From contig CAMBEK010000012.1 in the NCBI GenBank assembly GCA_945865565.1, positions 1 through 46,602 on the forward strand: a DNA stretch of 46,602 bases, given 5' to 3'. The position numbers and the translations under genes are program-made. This stretch comes from Pseudobacteriovorax antillogorgiicola. GTDB taxonomy: Bacteria > Bdellovibrionota_B > Oligoflexia > Oligoflexales > RGVZ01. This document shows positions 1 through 10,088 of this stretch, piece by piece (the stretch's first letter is position 1; every line of letters begins with the position of its first letter). Below the pieces are notes generated by a model. The model saw nothing but the letters and a program-made list of their open reading frames with translations. It searched no databases and was not told where the DNA came from.

Positions 1-2
1 GG

Positions 3-3000
3 GCTTCGTCGATATTTATTCGAGACACTACATTCCCAAGTGTCGCCAGTGGCTTTGCTTGGACCGGTGATGCAGCAGATCTGTTTATCAAGGATTCGGA
101 AAAAACAGGAGCGACAGCGCTGCTGACAGATTCCGTATCGAGTGAGACGACGACAAAAACATATTCCGTGGTTGCTGCCGCCGGAGCTTGCGACGTAAGC
201 CTTACCTACGGCGGATCGCTGCCGACCGCCAGCCATGCTGCCTTTAGCGCCGACGGTGATTACAAAGCCTGCGTGAAAATGTTGGATACTGCCGGAAATA
301 TTGCCTACGTCGCTGGAGCTTCGAATGTGACCCGGGACATCATCGCTCCGTCGGCGACCATGAGCCTGATTAATGCAGCGTCCGACGGCCTGATCAACGC
401 ATCGGAGCGTGCTTCAAACACCAGCGCCATGGGTGCTGCGCCCTCGGGCAGCGCAGACTTGGCATCATCCACCTATAAATTGATTCCGTCTGGGACAAGC
501 TGTGCCGGGGCGCTGGTATTTGGCGCGTCAATTCCCGCAGCCAATAGCTCTGACTTTACGGCAGACGGCACGTATTCGATTTGCATGCGTCTTGTGGACA
601 CAGCTGGCAATATTGCTTTCGCATCATCGGGCAGCATAACGCTAGACGTCGCATCTCCTACTCTTACTGCAGCAGGCCTGGCAAACGAAGCTGCCAATGA
701 ATTTATCAACGACTCCGAAAAAACCGGGACCGGAGCTCTGATATCTGCAGCGACGACCTCGGAGTCTTCGACCGTCACCTACGCCCTTGCAGCATCCAGT
801 GCGACGTGTAGTAGCGTTTCTGGGTACGCTTCAGGGATTCCAGCGACGAGCGATAGCGGACTATCGTCTGATGGCACCTACATGATCTGCGTGAAAATGG
901 TCGACGCGTCCGGAAACATCGGCTATGGGTCTTCACTTACGTTTATTCGAGATACAGTTTCCCCGACGTTGAGCTCCGGTCTTTCTCTCACGGGCGATGC
1001 CACCGACGCCTACCTTAATAGTGCAGAGCGGAGCGGGACCTCTGCCTTGGTTACGACTGCTGTGCCCAACGAAGCATCTACCTATCGTTACGTTGTTGTT
1101 TCCACCTCTGCTTCATGCTCATCCGCAACGGGGTACGCTTCCGGAATTCCGTTTGGAAATAACGCCGGGTTTACTGCGGATAGCAGTTACAAGGTCTGCG
1201 TTGAATTAACGGATTCGGCTGGAAACAAGGGTTATTCAGACTCTTCTGCGGTTCAGGTTGATACGACTTCGCCCACGGCCACCACAAGTTTGATAAATGC
1301 GGCTTCGGACTCGGTGATAAGTGGATCTGAACTCGCGTCTAATGCTCTTGCGATGGCCGCAGCGGCCACAGGCAGTGAGACTCTTTCTGCATCTGTTTAT
1401 AAGCTGATGTTGTTAAGCGAAACGTGTGGGGCATCGGCTGTTTTTGCATCCGCGATTCCTGCGGCAAACAGCGCCGATTTTGGATCTGATGGCAATTACA
1501 AGATTTGCATGAAGGTTACTGATTCTGCAGGCAACGTCGGCTATTCCGTTTCGGCAACGATTTCGCTGGATACGACGGCACCGACATTCTCTGTGTCCGT
1601 CGCTCTCGCAAACGATGCGTCTGATGGTTACATCAACATCTCCGAAAAAGATGCTGTAAATAATTTGATTTCGGCTGTGTCGTCAGTTGGCGCGACTGCA
1701 ACAAATTATCTTGTGGTTGCAAACTCAGCGACATGCTCATCCGCATCTGGTTATGGCTCTACGATTCCGAAATCTAACGATGCTGCAATGACGTCGGACG
1801 GGTCATGGAAGGTGTGCGTCAGGCTTTCAGATAATGCTGGAAACACTGCATTTAGCGCCTCTCCGGTGGTTGTTCGGGACGTTGTTACTCCAGTTTTGGC
1901 AGGGGGATTGGCGCTTCAAGTTCCTGCTGCTGACGCATACTTGAATTCATACGACCGGATTTCCTCTAATCCGTTGGTGTCTGCCGCGACGATTAATGAG
2001 AGCGGATCTGTTGAATATACGGTTTCCTCTGGGTCTTGTTCTTCAGCGTCAGGCTATGGTGCGTCTGTCCCTGTAGCCAATACGAACGGAATTACCGGAG
2101 ACGGGTCTTGGAAGGTCTGCGTAAAGATGACGGACAGTGCTGGAAATTTTGCATATGGCAATTCGAGTGAATTTTCGGTTGATACTTCTGGCCCTTCGTT
2201 CACTTCACTTGGTTTGGCTAATGCGGCATCAAACGGGTATATAACTGCGATTGAGATTGCGGGTTCGACAGATCTCGCCGACTCGCTCGTGGCGAGCGGT
2301 TACGTGACCGTCGATTATAAGGTTGTTTCAGCTTCGACCACTTGCGGATCGCCGTTGATATTTGGCGTGATGCCAAAATCAGATAGTTCGGATTTTAGTG
2401 GTGATGGATCTTACAAGGTTTGTGCAAGATTGGTGGATTCGGCCGGAAATATGAGTTTTGGAGCAACCAGTTTATTCATCTTAGATACCGTGGCTCCATC
2501 ATTCACTTCACTGGCTTTGTCTAACACTGCATTGGATGGTTATCTGAATGCGTCGGATCGGTCAGCTGCTACGGGGATTACTGGGACGCTGATTGCATCA
2601 GGTCAGGATTCCACTACGTATAAAGTTGCGTTGGCCTCTGTATCGTGTTCTTCGTTGACAGGTTGGAGCGTGTCTCCGCCTTTGGCTGATGATTCGGGTT
2701 TTTCTTCAGACAATACGTGGAAGGTTTGTGTTCTGTTATCTGATACAGCAGGAAATACTACTTATGGCGCTTCTGCTCAATTCGTCGTTGATATAACTTC
2801 TCCATCGCTATCTTCTTCATTATCGTTAGCCGGGGTTGCCTCTGACGGAAATGTTGGGTCGAACGAAATTTCCAACACGGCGGCAGTCATGGCATCGCCA
2901 AGTTTTAACGAGTCCTCGACTGCGACTTATATTTTGGCGATATCATCAAGTGTGTGCTCATCTGGGTCTGGTTGGAATTCCGCAATTCCTTTGGCAAGTT

Positions 3001-3742
3001 CGTTTTCAGCCTGGCCGTTCAATGTCGACGGCACATACAAAGTATGTGTGAGGGCTGAGGATGCAGCGGGTAATACCTCTTATTTTAGCAGTCCGACGAT
3101 CACACGTGACACATCCGGTCCCACATTTGTGTCAATTGCTTTGGCCAATGCTGCGGCGGACGGATATTTGAACGCGACAGATAGAACTTTGGCGACGGCC
3201 GTGGCCGATACTCTTGATGCAGAGGTTGGAGCGGCAGCGACGTATTCGTCTGTTTCGTCGGTGACGGTCTGTAATTCAAGTTTGGGATATTCGTCCAGCA
3301 TCCAGCTTGCAAATGACGGCGCATTTGCGGCAGACGGAACCTACAAAGTTTGTGTCAGGCTGATGGATGCAGCAGGCAACGTGAGTTACGGGACTAGTTC
3401 CACGTTTATAGTTGATACGGTTAGCGCAAGCTTCAACTCGGTGGCTCTGGCGAACATCGCAGTGGATTCTTATCTCTCTGTGGCGGATCGGCTCAGTGGA
3501 CTTGCACTGGTTGGTGATGCAAGTTCGAGTGGCTCCGACGCAAATTATTATTCAGTGGTCACTTCTGCGGCAACTTGCAATGCGACGGCAACGTTTGGTG
3601 GTGCAGGGGTAAAGCCGGCAGGTAACTCAGCATCGGTTACCTCAGATGGTGTATGGAAAGTCTGCGTGAAGGTGACGGACAACGCTGGGAATACGCCAGG
3701 GTATGGGTCATCTGCGTCATTTACAGTGGATACGTCTTTGCC
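3..3742 (+). repeat. Twelve tandem Ig-like protein repeats (~306 nt period)
   Basis: The D-x-A-G-N motif recurs at about nucleotides 286, 598, 903, 1212, 1521, 1830, 2136, 2436, 2742, 3060, 3366 and 3678, a period of 300-318 nt. Identity is clear in protein but not in DNA: codons for the motif differ from copy to copy. The array is therefore old or under purifying selection rather than freshly amplified. The first copy visible starts at the window edge, so the total number is unknown. Confidence 0.85.
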
Positions 3743-5249
3743 ATCATCGACATTTACCTCGTCAGGCACACTGTCGACTTCATCGACCAGTGGTTCGGCG
3801 ACGATATTAGAGGGGGCTGTCTCTGATTCATCTCCATCTTCTGGGATTAGTTCCGTGTCGGTTTCTCTTCAGGACCCAATTGGCAGTTGTCTGAATAATT
3901 CAAAAACTGCATTCAATGCCTCGTGTCCAAATTGGTTGAATGGCAGTGCTGGCTCAGCAACATGGAGTCTCGCTGTTGAGGATTCGATGTTCCTCAAGGG
4001 AGCATCCTACAGCGTAAGTGTTAAGGCGTTGGATCTTGCGGGTAACGAGCAAAATAGTGTTTCAAGTGGATCTTTCTCATGGTCGGCCTCCGAAGGGAGT
4101 GACCTGTGGAATAAGAATGTGACGTTTGATGGGTCAAATGCCGCCCAGGCGTTGGCGAGCGCTGTTGACAGCCAAGGACGCCTGGTTGTGGTTGGTTTTG
4201 ACACCAATGGGGCTACGCGCGGAAGGGTCAAGCGGTATACGAGGCACGGTGTGGAAGACGCGGCCATTGACATCACGATAGGAGACAATTCGAATAACGT
4301 TGTTGCCTATGCGGTTGCTATTGGAAGTTCGGACAGCATTTTCGTGGTTGGCTCAAGATACAACGGATCTAACAATGACTGGTTTGTGAAGAAGTATTCA
4401 TCAAGCGGCGTCGAAGATACATCGGCCTGGAATAAAACCTACAACGGATCTCGCGGGGATGATGATGTGGCATATGCCATCGCCACCGCGACGGATGGCA
4501 GTGTTGTGGTTGGGGGGTATTCGAGACGGGGGCTGGCCACCAACTCGGGGGATGATTGGCGGATTGCCAGGTTTGCTTCCGACGGGTCTCTGACATGTTC
4601 TCAGGATGTCGATGTCAGCAGCGGGTTATCGGATGATAGGATTCGAAGTCTTGTAATCCGAAATGCCACGTCGCGCATCTATGTTGCCGGATATTCCGAT
4701 TCCCTTGGTTCATCCCGGGGATGGGGGATCGGGGAGTTTGATCTTGCCAACTGCAGCCTCTCCAACAGCACGGTGATTAGTCGCGGTGCCAGTGACGAGG
4801 CCTATAGCATTGCGATGGACTCAACAGGGCAACTTATTGTGGCAGGTAAAACCTCTGAGTTTATTGGAACGTCACCTGACCCATGGATTTCGGTCATGAA
4901 TACGTCGTTTGCAAGTGTTTGCGAGATTCGTCCGGATGTTCTGGCTGTATCTCAGGCATTGGCCGTTGCAGTGGACAGTCTCGATAACATTTATGTCGGC
5001 GGATATAAAACAGCCGCGAATGAAAACTGGTGGTTACGGAAGTTTTCATCATCATGCGCAGAGGATACGTCAAGCTGGAGCAAGGTAGTCAATGGAAGTG
5101 GCAACGGTGCTGACCGGATTCAGTCGATCAGTATTTCATCTGGCACAAACGATACTGACAATGTTTATGCTGTTGGATGGGGTTACGGAGCTGTTTCTGG
5201 GTCGGGGAACAATGACTGGTGGGTGAAGAAGTACTCAGGGACCCCATGA
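3..5249 (+). CDS. Giant exported Ig-like repeat protein with C-terminal beta-propeller (5' end outside window)
   Basis: The frame is open from base 3 with repeat sequence already running, so the gene begins upstream; about 1748 residues are visible. Twelve repeats of roughly 102 residues follow one another. Each has a D-(A/G)-Y-(L/I)-N-x-(S/A)-(E/D)-(R/K) segment, a mid-repeat Cys, a G-(T/S)-(Y/W)-K-(V/I)-C-V-(K/R) strand, a D-x-A-G-N-x-x-(Y/F) motif and a closing D-T-x-x-P. The two Cys per repeat could form one disulphide per domain, which implies export. A divergent Ig-like domain (about 3743-4100) follows, then seven repeats ending in (V/A)-x-G-(Y/W) and D-W-x-(V/I)-(K/R)-(K/R)-(Y/F), read as a seven-bladed propeller closing the chain. 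Likely a surface or secreted adhesin-like protein. Signal peptide and anchor cannot be judged. Specific family not recognised. Confidence 0.85.
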   Translation, partial: ASSIFIRDTTFPSVASGFAWTGDAADLFIKDSEKTGATALLTDSVSSETTTKTYSVVAAAGACDVSLTYGGSLPTASHAAFSADGDYKACVKMLDTAGNIAYVAGASNVTRDIIAPSATMSLINAASDGLINASERASNTSAMGAAPSGSADLASSTYKLIPSGTSCAGALVFGASIPAANSSDFTADGTYSICMRLVDTAGNIAFASSGSITLDVASPTLTAAGLANEAANEFINDSEKTGTGALISAATTSESSTVTYALAASSATCSSVSGYASGIPATSDSGLSSDGTYMICVKMVDASGNIGYGSSLTFIRDTVSPTLSSGLSLTGDATDAYLNSAERSGTSALVTTAVPNEASTYRYVVVSTSASCSSATGYASGIPFGNNAGFTADSSYKVCVELTDSAGNKGYSDSSAVQVDTTSPTATTSLINAASDSVISGSELASNALAMAAAATGSETLSASVYKLMLLSETCGASAVFASAIPAANSADFGSDGNYKICMKVTDSAGNVGYSVSATISLDTTAPTFSVSVALANDASDGYINISEKDAVNNLISAVSSVGATATNYLVVANSATCSSASGYGSTIPKSNDAAMTSDGSWKVCVRLSDNAGNTAFSASPVVVRDVVTPVLAGGLALQVPAADAYLNSYDRISSNPLVSAATINESGSVEYTVSSGSCSSASGYGASVPVANTNGITGDGSWKVCVKMTDSAGNFAYGNSSEFSVDTSGPSFTSLGLANAASNGYITAIEIAGSTDLADSLVASGYVTVDYKVVSASTTCGSPLIFGVMPKSDSSDFSGDGSYKVCARLVDSAGNMSFGATSLFILDTVAPSFTSLALSNTALDGYLNASDRSAATGITGTLIASGQDSTTYKVALASVSCSSLTGWSVSPPLADDSGFSSDNTWKVCVLLSDTAGNTTYGASAQFVVDITSPSLSSSLSLAGVASDGNVGSNEISNTAAVMASPSFNESSTATYILAISSSVCSSGSGWNSAIPLASSFSAWPFNVDGTYKVCVRAEDAAGNTSYFSSPTITRDTSGPTFVSIALANAAADGYLNATDRTLATAVADTLDAEVGAAATYSSVSSVTVCNSSLGYSSSIQLANDGAFAADGTYKVCVRLMDAAGNVSYGTSSTFIVDTVSASFNSVALANIAVDSYLSVADRLSGLALVGDASSSGSDANYYSVVTSAATCNATATFGGAGVKPAGNSASVTSDGVWKVCVKVTDNAGNTPGYGSSASFTVDTSLPSSTFTSSGTLSTSSTSGSATILEGAVSDSSPSSGISSVSVSLQDPIGSCLNNSKTAFNASCPNWLNGSAGSATWSLAVEDSMFLKGASYSVSVKALDLAGNEQNSVSSGSFSWSASEGSDLWNKNVTFDGSNAAQALASAVDSQGRLVVVGFDTNGATRGRVKRYTRHGVEDAAIDITIGDNSNNVVAYAVAIGSSDSIFVVGSRYNGSNNDWFVKKYSSSGVEDTSAWNKTYNGSRGDDDVAYAIATATDGSVVVGGYSRRGLATNSGDDWRIARFASDGSLTCSQDVDVSSGLSDDRIRSLVIRNATSRIYVAGYSDSLGSSRGWGIGEFDLANCSLSNSTVISRGASDEAYSIAMDSTGQLIVAGKTSEFIGTSPDPWISVMNTSFASVCEIRPDVLAVSQALAVAVDSLDNIYVGGYKTAANENWWLRKFSSSCAEDTSSWSKVVNGSGNGADRIQSISISSGTNDTDNVYAVGWGYGAVSGSGNNDWWVKKYSGTP

Positions 5250-5256
5250 TTATCCC

Positions 5257-5625
5257 TTATTTTTGCAATAGATCCGTTTCCAATGTTTCAAGATCCTCTG
5301 CAATCAAGGCTGATGCAAAAATGGCCGTGTACAGGGCAGAGAAGAGTGATCCCAGGATCATCATGCCCATGGATAACCATTTTCCCGTCGTTGTCGAAGT
5401 CGTCACATCGCCATAACCAACGGTTGTGGCTGTCGCGATGGCCCAATATACCGCGTCGGTAAAGCTGATTGGTTTTGGGTTGACGTTATGCTCGACGAGA
5501 TAAAAAAATGTTGCGCCTGAAATGACGACAGTATGAACAAAGATTGTCAGCCACCAGAAGAGTGGTCTCTTGAATAGCCAGATCAGGCGGTGGGTCAGGG
5601 TTATTGGTGTGCGGCGAAAACTCAT
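5257..5625 (-). CDS. Two-TM potassium channel (ion channel family, pore only)
   Basis: A 122-residue membrane protein. TM1 is at about residues 22-45, a pore helix at 55-67, the K+ selectivity filter T-V-G-Y-G-D at 68-73 and TM2 at 82-107, ending in a short acidic tail. This is the KcsA-like/Ion_trans_2 architecture, expected to form a tetrameric inner-membrane K+ pore. There is no RCK/TrkA-N domain, so any gating by ligand or partner must come from elsewhere. It converges with the giant repeat gene (7 bp between stop codons, no clear hairpin terminator) and lies downstream of the tRNA on the same strand. The ATG has only a weak Shine-Dalgarno match. Confidence 0.85.
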   Translation of the reverse strand: MSFRRTPITLTHRLIWLFKRPLFWWLTIFVHTVVISGATFFYLVEHNVNPKPISFTDAVYWAIATATTVGYGDVTTSTTTGKWLSMGMMILGSLFSALYTAIFASALIAEDLETLETDLLQK

Positions 5626-5662
5626 TTTAGAAAAGAACCCATGCGAGAAGCAGCGAGGGGAG

Positions 5663-5736
5663 TGGGGCCACCTGGACTTGAACCAGGGACCTACCGGTTA
5701 TGAGCCGGCTGCTCTAACCGACTGAGCTATGGCCCC
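5663..5736 (-). tRNA. tRNA with CAU anticodon (tRNA-Ile2 or elongator tRNA-Met)
   Basis: Read on the minus strand, the 74 nt fold as a standard cloverleaf: acceptor GGGGCCA pairs with TGGCCCC, the D arm has GCTC/GAGC, the anticodon stem is GCCGG/CCGGT with loop CTCATAA (anticodon CAT, genome positions 5700-5702), and the T arm holds GGTTCAAGTCC. The discriminator is A and CCA is not encoded. A CAU anticodon may be elongator Met or the lysidine-modified Ile2. It is not the initiator: the first pair G1-C72 is matched and the anticodon stem lacks the three G-C pairs. Position behind rpoD and acceptor/T-arm pattern make me lean to Ile2, but this is not decisive. Confidence 0.93.
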
Positions 5737-5777
5737 ACAGTTTTCGCCGCTAGAGAGTTTCTTATTTGATTCAACCC

Positions 5778-8114
5778 TCAAGATTCAATGAACGCACGGA
5801 GCTTCTTGCTGCGTGACGGGTGACGCAACTTGCGAAGGGCTTTTGCCTCGATCTGACGGATCCGTTCGCGGGTCACATCAAAATTCTGGCCGACTTCCTC
5901 TAATGTATGGTCGCTGCGCTCGCCAATTCCAAAGCGCATGCGGAGAACTTTCTCCTCGCGCGGGGTCAGGGTCGCCAGAGCTTTTTTGGTCTGCTCGGAC
6001 AATGCGCCTGCCGTTACCGATTCTGAGGGTGACATCTGCGACTTGTCTTCCAGGAAATCACCAATATGATTGTCTTCCTCTTCACCAATCGGTGTTTCGA
6101 GGGAGATCGGCTCGACGGCAATTTTCAGAACCTTGCGAACCTTGTCAATCGACAGGTCCATGCGGGCCGCAATTTCTTCCGGAGTCGGCTCGCGCCCCAT
6201 TTCCTGTACAAGGTAACGGCTTGTTCGAATCAGCTTGTTGATGGTTTCGATCATGTGCACAGGAATCCGGATCGTGCGCGCCTGGTCAGCGATCGCACGA
6301 GTGATGGCCTGGCGGATCCACCATGTAGCGTAGGTCGAGAATTTATAACCGCGACGGTATTCGAATTTCTCAACGGCCTTCATCAGGCCAATATTGCCTT
6401 CTTGAATCAGGTCAAGAAACTGCAGGCCGCGGTTCGTGTATTTCTTGGCGATGGAAACGACGAGGCGCAAGTTGGCTTCAACCAGTTCGCGCTTTGCCAG
6501 TTCTGCGCGACGCTGCATTTCTGCAAGTTCTGCGTAGGTTGCGACAAGCACTTCAGGGGCTAAATTACAGGCTGCACTAGCCTGCTGGATGACATCCTGA
6601 GCCGCGGTCAGGTTGCGCAGGACTCGTTGCCATTCGCGGTCTGTCATGCTCGGGAACGGAGCTTGAGTTGCTGCCCTGGAGACTATTTGCTCAAGGTCAG
6701 CTGGGTTTGTGCCGAGGCGACGGGCGTAATATTCGACGTCTTGACGCGCCTCGCGGATCGCATTGGCATGGTTTGCAAGTTCGGCAATCGTATTGGCGAG
6801 GAGCTTGCGGTTGATGTTCAGCTCTTTTAGCTGCTCAAACATTTTGACGAGCAGCGCGTCCGCCTTGTCCTTTTCTTTTGACTTGGCGGTTGCCGGAATC
6901 TTTTGGCGGACTAGAGCGTATTCGTCATAGACGAGGAGAAACTTGGCAGTGACTTCTCTCAGTTTGTCCGCGTGAACTTGCTCGTTGTTGGATGCTTCGT
7001 CATCGTCGAAACCTTTGATGAAGCCTTTCATCCGGATTTCGTTCGCAACGAACTTCCGGGCGGTGCTGATGATGTTGTGCATTCCCATATCAAGCCGCAA
7101 GAGTCGTTCGAGGATGCGGTTTTCTTCGTTTTCGATTTTTTTTGCGATGACGACTTCGCCTTCGCGGGACAAAAGGGCAACGCTGCCCATTTTCCGAAGG
7201 TAGATGCGAACCGGGTCGTTTGATTTGCCGAGGGACGCATCACTCGTGTCGGCCTGTGGCTTCACGCGCTCTGTTGGGCCATCAGCATCACCATCAGCCG
7301 ACTCGGTATCGGAAGACTCATTCTCGGAGTCTCCGCCGCCTTCCTCATCGTCAGACATGAACTCGTCATCGGAATTACTGCTGTTTTTGCCATCTTTTCC
7401 AGTACGGCCGCGTGTGGGGCTGGCGTCTACCAGTTCAATGCCCTTGTCATTGAGTGCCATGATGATTTCATCTATGGTTTCCGGATTTGCATTGGCCTTT
7501 GGGACCGCTGCGTCGATGTCTTTGTAGCTGAGTGATCCGTGCTTTTTGGAAAGTTTCACTAGCCCGTCGACAACCCGGTAAATCTCAAAGGTCTCGTTTC
7601 CTTTTGCCTTTAAAGCTTTTTCTGCTTTCCCGGCTTTTTCTGCTTTTGCGGGTTTTGTCTCAGGGGCCTTTAACGAGGTTTCTTTCTGTGCGGCGATTTT
7701 AATGTCCGGGGTCTTAACTGGTTTTTGTCCCGGCTTGATCGTTGTTTTTCCGACAGCAACCTTTGATGCAGGAGCCTTTGTCACGGGTTTCGACGGCGCT
7801 TTCCCGACGATGGTCCGGGTTGGAGCCTTGGTCACGGCAGGTTTTGCTGGCCGTACTGCTTTTGGTTGCATGTCCGCGATCCGTTCCGGAATTTTCTTGG
7901 GAACGGGAAGCTTCCTGGGTTCCGGCTTGGTGCCCTTGGTCACAGCTTTCGGAGCGGCGACCGTTTTACGCAGGTTGATCGTGCCGCCAGCCTTGGATGC
8001 CGGTTTGGTCGGACGACCTGATGCGAGCGATGTGGGCTTGCTTGCCTTGGGCTTGGTGGCCTTTGGCTTGGTGGCCCTGCTGACATCGCGAACGGTTTTC
8101 TTTGCTTTAGCCAT
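5778..8114 (-). CDS. rpoD: RNA polymerase primary sigma factor RpoD (sigma-70)
   Basis: A 778-residue group 1 sigma factor. Residues 1-172 are an unusual Lys/Ala/Pro/Thr-rich basic extension; 175-235 match region 1.1; 247-280 are a Ser/Asp/Glu-rich acidic linker; region 1.2 starts near 300 ([11 protein letters not shown]). Region 2 carries the core-binding and -10 recognition helices ([12 protein letters not shown] and [10 protein letters not shown]). Region 4 at the C-terminus holds the -35 helix-turn-helix ([14 protein letters not shown]). The E. coli protein has 613 residues, so the extension is real extra length. The ATG sits 9 nt after a GAGGG. Last gene of the rpsU-dnaG-rpoD block, 88 bp behind dnaG. 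Confidence 0.98.
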   Translation of the reverse strand: MAKAKKTVRDVSRATKPKATKPKASKPTSLASGRPTKPASKAGGTINLRKTVAAPKAVTKGTKPEPRKLPVPKKIPERIADMQPKAVRPAKPAVTKAPTRTIVGKAPSKPVTKAPASKVAVGKTTIKPGQKPVKTPDIKIAAQKETSLKAPETKPAKAEKAGKAEKALKAKGNETFEIYRVVDGLVKLSKKHGSLSYKDIDAAVPKANANPETIDEIIMALNDKGIELVDASPTRGRTGKDGKNSSNSDDEFMSDDEEGGGDSENESSDTESADGDADGPTERVKPQADTSDASLGKSNDPVRIYLRKMGSVALLSREGEVVIAKKIENEENRILERLLRLDMGMHNIISTARKFVANEIRMKGFIKGFDDDEASNNEQVHADKLREVTAKFLLVYDEYALVRQKIPATAKSKEKDKADALLVKMFEQLKELNINRKLLANTIAELANHANAIREARQDVEYYARRLGTNPADLEQIVSRAATQAPFPSMTDREWQRVLRNLTAAQDVIQQASAACNLAPEVLVATYAELAEMQRRAELAKRELVEANLRLVVSIAKKYTNRGLQFLDLIQEGNIGLMKAVEKFEYRRGYKFSTYATWWIRQAITRAIADQARTIRIPVHMIETINKLIRTSRYLVQEMGREPTPEEIAARMDLSIDKVRKVLKIAVEPISLETPIGEEEDNHIGDFLEDKSQMSPSESVTAGALSEQTKKALATLTPREEKVLRMRFGIGERSDHTLEEVGQNFDVTRERIRQIEAKALRKLRHPSRSKKLRAFIES

Positions 8115-8202
8115 GAAACGTGACCCTCAATAAGCTTCCCGCGATACGCGGAATTCCTGTTTCAAAAAAGAAGCCAAATCTAATCCGAAAAAGCCCGACA
8201 GA

Positions 8203-10062
8203 TCAAGGGATTGATGGGGCTTCAAGGCGCTTTAATTCAATGGTGAGGTCGGCAATGGATCCCAGTAATTCCCGACATTCCTCAGCAGAGTCTGTGCTTC
8301 GTGCTGCTGTTGCAACCTGCATGCGCAGGGATTGGATGGTTTTTCGGAGGCTTCTGATTCGTATGTCGCCTAATATTTTCGCAACCGCAATGCGGCGGTC
8401 AGGGACGGCAAATGCGTTGGGTATTTTTCTTGATTTCTCTATGAAAACAGACACTTCATGTGATTGTGCGAGAAAGGTTTCAGCAGGCAAACTGGACGGT
8501 TTTTCGCCGGCATCAAGGCTATTGAAAATGGCCTGTGCCAGTTCCGTCCAAATGTTGTCCCACTGGGCTTCCTGCAGAATATACCGGCGCAGTTCAGTCC
8601 AGTCGGATTCTCCCGGCGTTGCAAAATAAAGATGCCTGAGCAGTTCAAAATCAATTTGGTCCAGTGGCGCTGCCGGTGCCTTCGGGGCGACTGACGCATT
8701 GGCTTTTTGTATTTGAGGCCGGTTGGGCAACACGGTATTGCCCCCTCGTCCAATGGCGGCGTTTCGCATATGTGTTCGCAATTCAGACTCAATCATCTCC
8801 TGGGGCAGGCCGCTGATCTGCGCGATGCGCGATAGGATGAATCCCTTTTGGATGCGGTCGCCGATGCGCGCAAGCCAGGGGATGAACTCTTGAGAGACAA
8901 GCGAGGGGATTTGGGCTTGTCCAGCCCCTTTGAGGCGAGCGGAAATAGCGAAATCGAGAAGGTCTTTAGCTTGGGAGACAAGGTTTTCAAGGCCTTCCGG
9001 GCCTTTTTCCTGGATGAAATCGTCGGGATCTTTCCCATCGGGAAGGGTGATAACTTTTAGTTTCATCTCTGGGACTTGGAGGTTTGCTTCCAGCGCAACG
9101 AGGGATGCCTTCTGTCCCGCCGAGTCTCCGTCAAAGAGTAAATAGGCAGTGGGCGACGCGGCCTTGAGCAGGTTCAGGTGGCGCACGGTCAATGCAGTGC
9201 CCATGCATGCTGCTGTTTCGGTAAATCCCTTGGTCCAGAGTTGCAGGACGTCCATGTAGCCTTCGACGATAAAGGCCCTTTGCTTCAGGCGAATCGTCTG
9301 GCGGGCCCTGTCAAAGCCAAATAAAAGCGAGGACTTGTCAAACAGTTTGGTTTCCCTGCTGTTGATGTATTTGGCCGGATGGTCTCCGAGGGTCCGTCCA
9401 CCGAACCCCACGAGTCGGCCTTGGCTGTCTCGGATCGGAATCATTACCCTGTTGTCGCGGAAAAAATCGTAGAGTCTTCCGGTCTTTTCGGATGTCGTGC
9501 CAAGGGAGCATGCCTTGATGTCGCGCTCATGGAATCCGAGGCTTCTCAGCTTGCTGACAAGGCCCCAGGGTTCAGTTGGAGTCAGGCCGAATCCAAAATC
9601 CTCGATTTGTTCTGGTGTGAAACCGCGAGCGGCGAGGTAAGCACGGGCCGGTTCTCCGGCGGCGGACTTCAAATTAGCCCGGAATTCATCTGCGGCAGCC
9701 ATCAGGAGCTTGATCTGAGTTGCTTCTTCCTGGCGGTCGGCGGAGTTCAGGCGCGAAGATTCAAGTTCCGGGGCTTCAATGCCGTATTTTGTGGTCAGGT
9801 ATTTAAGTGCTTCGATAAACGCCATGCCTTTGGTCTGGCGGACGAAATCAATGATGTCGCCTTTGGCTTTGCATCCGAAACAGTAATAGCGGTCGGCAAA
9901 AACATGGAAACTTGGAGTTTTTTCAGCGTGGAACGGACAAAGCCCCACGTGGCGACCAGAGCGCTTTTGCAGCGCCATGAATTCACCAGCGAGGCTCTCA
10001 AGTGATGCCCTTGTAAGGATCCGCTTTTTTAGATCATCAATAGAGCCGGATCCAGCTTGCAT
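8203..10062 (-). CDS. dnaG: DNA primase DnaG
   Basis: A 619-residue primase that makes RNA primers at the replication fork. The N-terminal zinc-ribbon has the C-H-C-C set at residues 42, 45, 61 and 64. The TOPRIM catalytic domain follows, with F-I-V-E-G-Y-M-D-V (acidic metal ligand), L-L-F-D-G-D-x-A-G and L-P-D-G-K-D-P-D-D-F; the remainder is the DnaB-helicase interaction domain. I start at the ATG at 10062; an in-frame TTG ten codons upstream overlaps the end of rpsU and lacks a better ribosome site. The gap to rpsU is 26 bp, consistent with co-transcription. Confidence 0.97.
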   Translation of the reverse strand: MQAGSGSIDDLKKRILTRASLESLAGEFMALQKRSGRHVGLCPFHAEKTPSFHVFADRYYCFGCKAKGDIIDFVRQTKGMAFIEALKYLTTKYGIEAPELESSRLNSADRQEEATQIKLLMAAADEFRANLKSAAGEPARAYLAARGFTPEQIEDFGFGLTPTEPWGLVSKLRSLGFHERDIKACSLGTTSEKTGRLYDFFRDNRVMIPIRDSQGRLVGFGGRTLGDHPAKYINSRETKLFDKSSLLFGFDRARQTIRLKQRAFIVEGYMDVLQLWTKGFTETAACMGTALTVRHLNLLKAASPTAYLLFDGDSAGQKASLVALEANLQVPEMKLKVITLPDGKDPDDFIQEKGPEGLENLVSQAKDLLDFAISARLKGAGQAQIPSLVSQEFIPWLARIGDRIQKGFILSRIAQISGLPQEMIESELRTHMRNAAIGRGGNTVLPNRPQIQKANASVAPKAPAAPLDQIDFELLRHLYFATPGESDWTELRRYILQEAQWDNIWTELAQAIFNSLDAGEKPSSLPAETFLAQSHEVSVFIEKSRKIPNAFAVPDRRIAVAKILGDIRIRSLRKTIQSLRMQVATAARSTDSAEECRELLGSIADLTIELKRLEAPSIP

Positions 10063-10088
10063 GTTTAAAGGCCCGGTCAAAGATGGTC

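Noticed and set aside
3-3742. DNA-level tandem repeat or CRISPR-like array
   Set aside because: The periodicity is in the protein; DNA copies differ throughout and lie in one open frame. No CRISPR repeats were seen anywhere.
4007-4596. Minus-strand frames within the repeat-protein gene
   Set aside because: Low-complexity or basic shadows of the plus-strand gene without start signals.
6066-6563. Long plus-strand open frames opposite rpoD
   Set aside because: They mirror the strongly conserved rpoD coding frame, have no ribosome site and encode no recognisable domain.
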